64,000 bases of DNA, taken from positions 1,148,233 through 1,212,232 of the forward strand of contig OZ025253.1 of NCBI GenBank assembly GCA_964019135.1, written 5' to 3'. The translations under genes were made by a program, and so were the position numbers. The stretch's first letter is position 1; each line of letters starts with the position of its first letter. This DNA comes from Arenicola marina. Its lineage: Eukaryota > Annelida > Polychaeta > Arenicolidae. Positions 37,575 to 47,154 of this stretch are shown piece after piece. The notes beneath the pieces were generated by a model. The model made no database searches. It had not been told where the DNA came from and worked only from the letters and a program-made list of their open reading frames with translations.

Positions 37575-37745
37575 AGGAAGGGAGAATGGAGCCATGTCCC
37601 CGGGGGTAACTCCCTACACTTTGCGAAGAAGGACATGGGATCTTTATCCTGCGACCACACAGACATGGCCACAGCGAGGCTTCAACCACTGATCCACGTG
37701 ACGTGGCCAGAGCACTCAAGGCGAGCACTCTAACCCACTAAATCT
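37575..37745 (-). mobile_element. Candidate tRNA-derived SINE remnant
   Basis: On the minus strand TGGGTTAGAGTGCTCGCCTT (from about 37738) resembles an internal A box. GTGGTTGAAGCCTC (about 37676-37689) resembles a degenerate B box at tRNA-like spacing. It is followed by a non-tRNA segment. No intact cloverleaf, so not a tRNA gene. Confidence 0.4.
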
Positions 37746-40617
37746 ACTCTACAAAGTAGGCATACTTTCGCGAAAGAAATCACATTTCGGCTGTCGATTT
37801 AAAGCAAATTTAAATACGAAAAAAAGTAAACAAAAGCATCAACCAGTTGTTAGTGATTTACTTAAATAGTATTATTAAATAGCTATATAGGCTAAATATA
37901 GTGTTCCGTTATTGTCTATCATCATATAGACATTGATAGCAGGTAATTGGGTTTGAGTGGGGCACGTGACATCTGTTCAGGTACAACTTATTTATTGCAT
38001 TAAATTAGGAAATGTCTTTGCCAAACTAAACTACAAGTTAGAAGCGTTATACAAACAGAACTTTTGTGGTTGCCGCAGAAGTGAAGTTTCTTTGTCTGTC
38101 AAGCTTATGGAGTACTTACCCAACATATTGACTGTTTCTTGCTGTCCGTACTTAGTGACAAATGTTATCCAGTGACTAATCGGTCCAACACAGGCACTGC
38201 GCCGAGACAGTCGCACTTTGAACTCCAAACAAAGGCGGTCTATAAACTGGTATCAGTCAAGGCTCAGGCGGCAAACTACGCTCACTGGCAACTCACAACA
38301 AACACCTTCATTCCCTGAAGCCGTATCCTGGCAACCAAACTGACGAACGTTATCGTAACAATCGAACGTGACGTAACAATCACACAACGTGATCAATATG
38401 TTACCAAGGCAACACGACGCAGAGTTATATGTGTATTACTCCAAGTGGAGGTGACGAGTGAGTTAATCGAGCGTTCGTGACAGTCCTCTCTCCGCAGATT
38501 TGTGGCGCTGGTATTTCCACTGGATGTAAAGCTGTCACGAGTTTTGTACGTATGAGTCACAGAGTATTCCGGTTACAAGCGACACCTACAAACAACGGAA
38601 GATCGTATCACCCACCGACCAAGCAACGTCCAACTGACAACTGGGCCAGAGTTGATAATCCCCGACCCGTAACTGACGTCACTTGGTCGACAGTGATACG
38701 CAATGACCACAAAGTCACCCAGAGACTTATCCACTGAGGAACGGTCTTACCCCCAGTATACTCTGTCCTATCCGGGATTGGTACAGGCGATAAACAAACC
38801 CGGGGTGCAGACCAAAGACCCACGCGTAGACCCACAGGGAACAAAGCCGAGCGCCCACCCCAGCCACTATCTCATCTCTCAAGTAGGATTATCTCGGGGG
38901 TTGATCTCAGCTTTGTGCCCCAGGCAGCCAGATATGAGGGAAGGGGGAGGGGAGGGCACACACGCTAAAACTACCGTCACAATACTGTATTTGTTGACTG
39001 TTGAGCTTGTGTTAATTAAGGGAGCGCTATCTACGACACATGACTAGTGGTATTAACTGGCACGGTTTATATAGAGTTTTTACGTTTAATGCCTTTCTGC
39101 GCCGTTCTGTTTACATACTTAATCACTGAACTAAAGGTCACTTTAGGCTCGCCATGTGTAATATCGGTCCGGCGGAGCGAAAAGGTCAAGGACATGCATA
39201 CCATGACGTCATGATGACGTCACAGTACACAATACCGTTCGCTATTTCTTCCTGGCTATGTAACGCGACACCCTGGTCGACAATGCAGGCTTCTAACAGA
39301 AAGCAATCATTTATTGGTCGGAATTCATCGCTGCAGATACTATTGCACAACCTGACTGAACGTGAGCTATGTCGTGTTGTTACTGCTCGTCATTCGTTTC
39401 CGTGAAAACTACACAAAGTTCGTGTTTTACACATAACATAACGCTACCACGCTATCTCTACCGCCTCTAACTTCCCAGACCGCCACACCAGACCAGGTTT
39501 TATTGGCTCCAGCCTCCTGAACTTATGGGGAAGTCGCAGGGCTTGCTTTCCTTTCTGGCTCAGCTTCAAGCTACTTGTCTGAGTTGGTTTTATGAGACCA
39601 GAAATCTCGTCTGTAAACTGGCTTGTCATCAAGAATCAGTTCGCTTCAACTCTAGTCAGCCGACATTACAGATCGGTGGGTGTCGGAATTTAGTGTCGGA
39701 GCGCTGTACTCACCGCCAGCTCATTTCACCAAAATACTGACTAACCAGTTTCTCTTTCCCTCTAAACATTAAACCCTGTCTATGCACTGGTCCAACTGGT
39801 TCACTGAGGCCGATGTGCTCCGCAATTCTCTCATTTCAGGATCCACTTAGCCATATCTCTCTTAATTAACGTTACTCAACATGCGGAGGTAACTTTAATC
39901 AATAACATATTTTCCCACGTCCGAAAATATACTTGTCCGGAAATGTAGTTTTAATCCAGAAGTGACTTTATCTGGAACAGTTTCTAACACTGCGTCCAGT
40001 ATTGTAGCTCGGTTTTCGCACTTTAGTGTTTTTACTTCATGCTGTTCCTTTGGTTTGGGATATGATTCCACGTACATACTCCCACGATACGGTGTGACGG
40101 GAACTTCCCATCTCTTGGTCAGTGAGTCTACATTGGTGGGGGGGGGGGGGGGGGCTACATTGGAAAGCGCGAAAGAACATCCCCACCGACAGGTCAAGCT
40201 GTACTCCCATATATAAAGTTATATTGTACCAGACGCCTGGTCTACGCGCGAGTTGTCGGGTGGAGCTCAGGGCAGTTTTAAACCATTTTAGATGAAAAAT
40301 CAGAACTAACGTCGAGAATTAACGAGAAGGAAATTTTGATTATAGTTATGAAGATGAATCTAGATCCATAAGCCAGGATCCTGCTTATCCAGAGCGTGAT
40401 TCCAGGACACTCAATCCGTATAGAGAGTAACAGGATACTGAATCCGATCTCTGGCACCACAGAAGATATCCAGATGAAACACACGGATCACATCATATCC
40501 TAAGTATCCAGACTGACCACAGCTATTGGGGAGCGGGGAGACCTGCTCCTGAGACGTATACTCCGAGTATCCTAAAGACGTGCACAGAGCGTCCTGCCAA
40601 CAGTGAAGGGATCGCCG
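37746..40617. other. Low-information stretch with one orphan splice donor
   Basis: On the minus strand a strong donor (ATGTTGG then GTAAGTACT, exon end near 38118) follows an open frame reaching to about 38228 without an ATG. The donor phase would suit the calsyntenin transmembrane exon, but the peptide is not recognisably calsyntenin. A 100-codon minus frame at 39895-40197 has no known motif. Paired TGACGTCA words lie near 39204. Nothing else is supported. Confidence 0.4.
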
Positions 40618-41245
40618 TAATGTGCTGATGCCTGCCCGCCTCGGGAGCAAGCGAGGGAGGCGGGGCGGGGGTGGGGGGGGCAGAGACCCGCGGGGCGGGG
40701 CGGGGGGGTGGGGGCGGGCAGAGACCCGCGGGTCGGGGCGGCCGGCGGGATGAAGTGGTACACAGAGAGAGCGCATTACGGCTGGCGCGAACAGCTAGCG
40801 AGCACTAGGAGTGTGTTTAGGTGACCTATAAACTGGGGTCTGTGCGGGCTTCTGGATCAGCGTGCGGCGCCGAGCGAGGGACACGGCGGAGCGAGGGGCG
40901 GGCGATCCGGGTTCACTGGATTCCACGGAATACGGAGGCGGCGGCAGCCGTCTCCAGCCCCCCCCCCCTCCCCCTCAACCCCCCTACCCACATGCAACTC
41001 TCCCTCCCTCCCTTTTATCGCGCCGCCCCCCCACTCCCAACCCCGCCTCCGGCTCGCAGTTAACTGCTGTTCTGTGGTGAAGTAGGAAGCACTGAAGTTC
41101 CCCCCCACTCCCCACTCCCCTCCCGCCCAGTCTGTCCCGCAGTAATCCCACCGCGGGCTGGAGGCAGGAGGCCGGATAGCGAGTCCCGCTCCCGATAGTC
41201 AGCGGCAAAAAGCGCTTCAGGATCGTTCAGCTGATCCATCCATCA
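40618..41245. promoter_or_regulatory. GC-rich, CpG-dense segment; candidate promoter
   Basis: Contains repeated GGGGCGGGG words (Sp/KLF-type GC boxes) around 40660-40745 and dense CpG to about 41200. It stands out against AT-rich flanks. No TATA box or recognised first exon was fixed, so promoter identity and direction are inference. Confidence 0.3.
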
Positions 41246-41504
41246 CTCCTCCCAATCCAGAAGCGACTCTCGCTCGTCCTCCCGCTCAGCGTACCAATCC
41301 GGATCCCTCCCCTTCCACCAGGCGCTCCCAGAGAACACAACGCTCCACCAAGCCGCACACAAATACCCCAGCTACACCGTATTCACCCCCCTCCCCCCCC
41401 CTAGCGTCATACGCACACTGAGCGGACCAGGTACATATTGCCCACCGACTGTTCCTGGGATTCAGATCCAGAAGCAATTAGTAGGACGTGCAGATTCGTA
41501 CTCA

Positions 41505-42023
41505 CCCTCCCATACCGAGCATCACTGGGCTCCCCTCCCCACACCCTCCCATACCGAGCATCACTGGGCCCCCCTCCCCACACCCTCCCATACCGAGCAT
41601 CACTGGGCTCCCCTCCCCACACCCTCCCATACCGAGCATCACTGGGCCCCCCTCCCCACACCCTCCCATACCGAGCATCACTGGGCTCCCCTCCCCACAC
41701 CCTCCCATACCGAGCATCACTGGGCCCCCCTCCCCACACCCTCCCATACCGAGCATCACTGGGCCCCCCTCCCCACACCCTCCCATACCGAGCATCACTG
41801 GGCTCCCCTCCCCACACCCTCCCATACCGAGCATCACTGGGCCCCCCTCCCCACACCCTCCCATACCGAGCATCACTGGGCCCCCCTCCCCACACCCTCC
41901 CATACCGAGCATCACTGGGCCCCCCCTCCCCACACCCTCCCATACCGAGCATCACTGGGCTCCCCTCCCCACACCCTCCCATACCGAGCATCACTGGGCC
42001 CCCCTCCCCACACCCTCCCATAC
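41505..42023. repeat. 39-bp minisatellite, 13 units
   Basis: The unit is CCTCCCATACCGAGCATCAC followed by TGGGCTCCCCTCCCCACAC. CATACC recurs 14 times from 41511 to 42019 (13 x 39 plus one inserted C). GGGCTCC and GGGCCCC variants largely alternate, suggesting a 78-bp higher-order unit. The 13-codon unit keeps frames open on both strands. At the left edge the minus strand reads GGGAGG then GTGAGTACG, a strong donor. Confidence 0.95.
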
Positions 42024-42066
42024 CATCGCAGCCACTGTAATTGCGATCAATCCTCCCACAATGTCT
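42024..42066 (-). CDS. Candidate small exon with a hydrophobic segment
   Basis: On the minus strand a good acceptor (TTTTGTTTATATTAG, AG at 42067-42068) precedes 43 nt encoding DIVGGLIAITVAAM, which resembles part of a membrane helix. It runs straight into GTATGGGAGG, which begins the 39-bp array. In this frame the array soon has a stop, so the donor would be ATG then GTATGG, or the array would have to be bridged. I do not recognise the protein. It is not a calsyntenin segment I know. Confidence 0.25.
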
Positions 42067-42514
42067 CTAATATAAACAAAACATCTACACGATTGACGAT
42101 TCTATAACGCTCGGCACGACGTCGGGGTGTCCGTGCCCTCCGAGTCACTTCCCGGGGAATACCGCAGCGGGAACGACCCCCGCCCTTCAGAGCCTAAAGT
42201 ATATCTGTGCCCAACCCAACCAACGCTTTACACACATTATTGTTCAGGTTTGTGTGGAACACTTTATGTCCCCCCCCCCTCCCGCCCTTTCAAGAATTCT
42301 ATCACACGCCCCGGCGTCCTATCCGTGAGTCACCAGTGTATCAGAGGAAGGCTCAGGGCAGGACTCACCGCTGGACAAGGCGGGTGGGGCTGGTTCAGGA
42401 CCCCCCCCCCCACTCCAACCCCCACCCACAGGACAACATGTAGATGCCATGTGGGAGGGTTACGAGCCCCCCCCCACCCGCTGAGGTATCAAACCCACGT
42501 GTGTTTTCTCACAG
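42067..42514. other. No supported gene
   Basis: C-rich low-complexity runs at 42270-42290 and 42400-42425. No recognisable exon. Confidence 0.5.
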
Positions 42515-42554
42515 AAGGCGATGCCCGACCAGCCCAGCCCGGTGCCGCCATCTG
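42515..42554 (+). CDS. Candidate 40-nt microexon at the head of the 95-bp array
   Basis: GTGTTTTCTCACAG (AG ends at 42514) and TCTG then GTGAGT (GT at 42555) bound 40 nt. One frame reads KAMPDQPSPVPPS. The donor and the last 28 nt are repeated twice more at 95-bp steps. The minus strand also shows plausible borders here (an ATGGCGGCACC start after CTCACCAG), so the strand is uncertain. Product unknown. Confidence 0.3.
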
Positions 42555-43198
42555 GTGAGTCCACATTGAGGCTGTGGCCGGATCAGTTATGCCATACTGA
42601 GACACGTAAACCGTTCTACACGACCAGCCCAGCCCGGTGCCGCCATCTGGTGAGTCCACATTGAGGCTGTGGCCGGATCAGTTATGCCATACTGAGACAC
42701 GTAAACCGTTCTACACGACCAGCCCAGCCCGGTGCCGCCATCTGGTGAGTCCACATTGAGGCTGTGGCCGGATCAGTTATGCCATACTGAGACACGTAAA
42801 CCGTTCTACACGTCCACATTGAGGCTGTGGCCGGATCAGTTATGCCATACTGAGACACGGAAACCGTTCTACACGTCCACATTGAGGCTGTGGCCGGATC
42901 AGTTATGCCATACTGAGACACGGAAACCGTTCTACACGTCCACATTGAGGCTGTGGCCGGATCAGTTATGCCATACTGAGACACGGAAACCGTTCTACAC
43001 GTCCACATTGAGGCTGTGGCCGGATCAGTTATGCCATACTGAGACACGGAAACCGTTCTACACGTCCACATTGAGGCTGTGGCCGGATCAGTTATGCCAT
43101 ACTGAGACACGGAAACCGTTCTACACGTCCACATTGAGGCTGTGGCCGGATCAGTTATGCCATACTGAGACACGGAAACCGTTCTACACGTCCACATT
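42527..43198. repeat. 95-bp and derived 63-bp minisatellite ending at the assembly gap
   Basis: Three 95-bp units start at 42527, 42622 and 42717. Each contains the candidate exon end, GTGAGT and a block ending CCGTTCTACACG. From 42811 the unit is 63 bp, lacking 32 bp that include most of the exon-derived part, for about six units. The array runs straight into the N gap, so its real length is unknown. Confidence 0.93.
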
Positions 43199-43398
43199 NN
43201 NNNNNNNNNNNNNNNNNNNNNNNNNNNNNNNNNNNNNNNNNNNNNNNNNNNNNNNNNNNNNNNNNNNNNNNNNNNNNNNNNNNNNNNNNNNNNNNNNNNN
43301 NNNNNNNNNNNNNNNNNNNNNNNNNNNNNNNNNNNNNNNNNNNNNNNNNNNNNNNNNNNNNNNNNNNNNNNNNNNNNNNNNNNNNNNNNNNNNNNNNN
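43199..43398. other. Assembly gap of exactly 200 N
   Basis: A round-number gap is typical of scaffold joins of unknown size. The array on its left edge does not continue on its right edge. The order and orientation of the two sides are therefore not proven by sequence. Confidence 0.98.
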
Positions 43399-44806
43399 GG
43401 TAGCGACGGAATTTACTACCGGCGCGCTGCCGGCTCGGCCGGTCTGTCTTGGCTTGGCTTGCGGGTGGCTCCCCAGCGTGCCCTCCCAGCCAGCAGGTCG
43501 TACCCCCCCCCCCCACATACCCTTTCCAGCGGCCCACACACCAGGAAAACACCGTTAATTAGCTAATTACGTGACTGATGTCGGTGAGTACAGGCAGCCG
43601 GCGGGGGGGGGGGGGGGGGAGGCGCCGTGGGTCACCTGTAATTGGTAATTGGTGTAAGTGCACCACACGTGAAGTAAACTGTTATGATAAGATAGCTCGC
43701 TTTTAAGTTAAGGACCGTATTTTGGAAGCTTGTAAGCCAAGTGCCGGGCAAGGCCGAGACCTCACTGAACTGTCAGGCAGTCAGAGCTCAGTGAACTGTC
43801 AGGCAGTCAGAGACCTCACTGAACTGTCAGAGACGTCGCTGCACTGTCAGGCTGTCAGAGCTCAGTGAACTGTCAGGCTGTCAGAGACCTCACTGTGGCA
43901 TATGTTACGCCAGACATCCCATTAAGTTTATATCGTGTCATTGTGACAATGTTTAGTAACGATAATTGTCTTGCCCCACTTGGGGCCGCCGGAATGTGGA
44001 CCGCACTGTCTGGCCGTGGAGATACATGTCCTCTCATTGGCTGCGGCTGCTGCGGCCGGCATGTCGCCCTGACTTATCAAGTTACCACTTGTTTAAGTCC
44101 TCCATTTCACACTCTGTGTCCAATCTTCAAACACCACATTGGCCTATAGGGGGCGCCTCGACACAGCCTTCAGCGACATGTGTAACTCGTGATCACGTGA
44201 CTACCCCTCGGCTATAAAGGAGGCAGATACCCGGGTCCAACTACCGTCCTGTCAGCCAGCGCCAGGGGTGGCGGGGGCTCCTCACAACCCCCCGAACCCT
44301 GTCTGTTTGACACCTCTTTCCAGCTTGCTGAGAGTTTTACTGGACGGCGGCACCCTTTGTTTGAGGTCGCCAGTGCAGTGAACCGCCGCAGATACACCGC
44401 CACCCCGCCCTTCCCGCCACCCCGCCCTCACCGCCCTCACCGCCACCGCCACCCCGCCCTCCCCGCCCTCACCGCCACCGCCACCCCGCCCTCCCCGCCA
44501 CCCCGCCCTCACCGCCACCCCGCCCTCCCCGCCACCCCGCCCTCACCGCCACCCCGCCCTCACCGCCACCCCGCCCTCACCGCCACCGCCACCCCGCCCT
44601 CCCCGCCACCCCGCCCTCCCCGCCCTCACCGCCACCGCTTGGTAGCGGCCATAGTTAATACCGAAAGGCTTGTATCGGGGCCGATGTGGATGGGCGGGAG
44701 GGGCGGGGGGGGGTCGGGTAAACAATGTGAAACATTAACTGCCGTGACCTGGATGCCATTAACAGTGCGGGACACGGATGTGTCCGAGGGTGACGTACGC
44801 TTATAA

Positions 44807-44845
<39 letters not shown>

Positions 44846-45179
44846 CAATCTAATCGTTAGCCGTGGACTAAAGCCAAATATGGGTAACATAAAACTGGCC
44901 TGAAACACCAATTCGTGCATCCGGTGAGCTCATGTGGGTAGATGAAACAGTCTCATGGCTACAGCTTATGAGGTCAGGTTGGGTTGGCAGTTCAGGTCAC
45001 GTCCGAATGTGTTCAAGTCGTGCTATTAAGTCAATGTATAGATATAATTGTTCCGGGTTCCTTCGTTCTCGCAAATAATTGGTCCTTCGGGAGAAAATCA
45101 TCAAGTGTCTTAATTTTCAAGATAAAGAAAAAAATGAAATTGTAGATCCAGATTGATACATGTCATTATGTTGATTGCA
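43399..45179. other. Intron or flank upstream of the cadherin exon, with short low-complexity repeats
   Basis: No exon is recognised. Contains a roughly 28-bp repeat (CTCACTGAACTGTCAGGCAG type, about five copies) at 43765-43895, a CCGCCACCCCGCCCTCACC-type array at 44390-44637, a (TA)n run at 44808-44842, and a poly-G run at 43602-43619. Confidence 0.55.
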
Positions 45180-45184
45180 TACTG

Positions 45185-45523
45185 ACATGAGTTGCTGTGG
45201 TTACATAATAAGATACGTATAACTATGGTTACATCCTGAGATGTCAGATGTCATTGCCATGGTTACATATGAGATAAAATATTGCGATTACCGTGTGAGA
45301 TATGTGTTGCTATAATTACATAATGAAATATGTATTGCTATGGTTACATTAAGTGATGTATTGCCATGGTTACATAAAATGATATGTATTGCTCTGGTTA
45401 CATCATGAGATATGTGTTGTTATGGCTGCATAATGAGATATGTATTGCCATGGTTACATACTGAGCTATATGTTGCTATGGTCACGGGTTGAGGCTGAGA
45501 CGTGTCGTATGCTGTGGTTACAG
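45185..45523 (+). repeat. Diverged roughly 30-bp repeat resembling the downstream acceptor/exon start
   Basis: About ten diverged units of the type TGCTATGGTTACATAATGAG plus ATATGTAT. The exon border itself reads TGCTGTGGTTACAG then ATGAGATCTGTGG, so the true acceptor and exon start align with the unit. The repeats have TTACAT where the exon copy has TTACAG, so none keeps the acceptor AG. Confidence 0.7.
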
Positions 45524-45713
45524 ATGAGATCTGTGGCTACACGGTGTACAAGAGCCACTCGGAGCTGCCCTTCAAGGTGGTGCTCACCGACAAGGGGACC
45601 GGGACGGCCAAGATAGTGCTGGCTCCGGGCTACTCCCTCAACTACGAGCGGCGATACCACTACTCCTTCGAGATCGCCGCCCACGACTGTGCCACGGGGA
45701 CACACACCGACAG
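45524..45713 (+). CDS. Clstn: Calsyntenin, N-terminal cadherin-repeat exon
   Basis: A 190-nt exon encoding EICGYTVYKSHSELPFKVVL, then TDKGTGTAKIVL, an aromatic-rich strand (YERRYHYSFEIAAHDC) and ATGTHTD. The arrangement EICG(Y/F)-x-(F/P)FxxVxxDKxTG...YxFxIxAxDC is the first cadherin repeat of calsyntenins (human CLSTN1 has GEICGFKIHG...YSFTIQAYDCGKG). The acceptor is GCTGTGGTTACAG (AG at 45522-45523, phase 1). The donor is GACAG then GTAAGG at 45714 (phase 2). Calsyntenins are synaptic type I proteins with two cadherin repeats, an LNS domain and a kinesin-binding tail. This exon is on the plus strand whereas the tail exons at 30.6-32.5 kb are on the minus strand. Use of any later donor in the following array would add an immediate in-frame TAA. 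Confidence 0.88.
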
Positions 45714-46632
45714 GTAAGGGAACGCATAAAGTGGTGACGTCACGGGGACACACACCGACAGGTAAGGGAACGCATAAAGTGGTGACGCCACGGGGACACA
45801 CACCGACAGGTAAGGGAACGCATAAAATGATGACGTCACGGGTACACACACCGAGAGGTCAGGGAACGCATAAAGTGGTGACGTCACGGGGACACACCGA
45901 GAGGTAACGGAACGCATAAAGCGGTGACGTCACGGGGACACACGCCGAGAGGTCAGGGAACGCATAAAGTGGTGACGTCACGGGGACACACACCGAGAGG
46001 TAAGGGAACGCATGAAGTGGTGACGTCACGGGGACACACCGAGAGGTAACGGAACGCATAAAGCGGTGACGTCACGGAGACACACGCCAAGAGGTCAGGG
46101 AACGCATAAAGTGGTGACGTCACGGGGACACACACCGAGAGGTAAGGGAACGCATAAAGTGGTGACATCACGGGGACACACCGAGAGGTCAGGGAACGCA
46201 TAAAGTGGTGACGTCACGGGTACACAAACCGACAGGTAAGGAGACGCATGAAGTGGTGACGTCACGGGTACCCACACTGGCAGTTAAGGGAACGCATCAA
46301 GTGGTGACGTCACGGGTACACACACTGGCATTTAAGGAAATGCATAAAGTTGTGACGTCACGGGAACACACACGGAGAGGTAAGGGAACGCATGAAGTTG
46401 TGACGTCACGGGTACCCACACTGGCAGTTAAGGAAATGCATAAAATGGTGACGTCACGGGAACACACACGGAGAGGTAAGGGAACGCATGAAGTTGTGAC
46501 GTCACGGGTACACAAACCGACAGGTAAGGGGACGCATGAAGTGGTGACGTCACGTGAACACACACTGGTAGTTAAGGAAATGCATAAAGTGGTGACGTCA
46601 CGGGAACACGCGGACAGGTAAGGGAACGCATG
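45694..46632 (+). repeat. 48-bp minisatellite made of an exon 3' end plus 5' splice donor, 20 copies
   Basis: Each unit holds CACGGGGACACACACCGACA plus GGTAAGGGAACGC and a GTGGTGACGT spacer, so the cadherin exon's end and donor are repeated. By eye, of 20 copies including the true one, ten have GTAAGG, two GTAACG, four GTCAGG, three GTTAAG, and one has lost the GT. Most spacers carry an intact CRE palindrome TGACGTCA. Units become more diverged away from the exon (ACTGGCAGTTAAGG type). Confidence 0.93.
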
Positions 46633-47154
46633 AAGTGTGTTCACATTATGACAATAGCGCGAGTTTGCGGGGGCGTTAGGCAATTTGATTGGCCCGACAC
46701 CAAGCTGTAGCAGCCCGCCAATTTTCATTATCGGCCCGAGGCCGCAAGGCCAAGGGCGGATAATGAAAATGAAAAGCATGTTGGGACGGACTGTCCGCAA
46801 ATCGCAAGCCTTTCCACATACAGTTGGCCAGTCGCCTTTTCATACCATTTATTGTTGCCAAGAAACATGGCACGTGCAACTAAGCAACTAGGCATGTAAG
46901 CGGGCCATTTTCATTGTTCTATGCAGTGTCGCTATGGTCACGATTGTCGATTGCATGGGCAGCAGGGCGTTTCGGGTCAGAATACAGCATTTTAGCGGCC
47001 TTCAGATGTAACGCTATTGTACTAGTTAACATGACTACCAACTCGTAATAATGACTGTTGTAGCAAGTAGGCAAATCAGTTCTGACACCTGTTAACCGGG
47101 AAGCGGGCGTTAGTTGTGGCCAAGACCATGATGAGCGAGGGACTAGACGGTGTA
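46633..47154. other. Single-copy spacer with a 12-bp-arm hairpin
   Basis: ATTTTCATTATC at 46721-46732 is the exact reverse complement of 46759-46770. The 26-base GC-rich loop contains further GGCC pairing. No exon is seen. Confidence 0.6.

Noticed and set aside
37575..37745. Functional tRNA gene
   Set aside because: A- and B-box-like words are present but there is no complete cloverleaf; it fits a SINE remnant better.
39895..40197. 100-codon minus-strand frame as a gene
   Set aside because: Composition is mildly protein-like, but it contains a poly-proline stretch from a homopolymer run, lacks recognised motifs and has no convincing splice borders.
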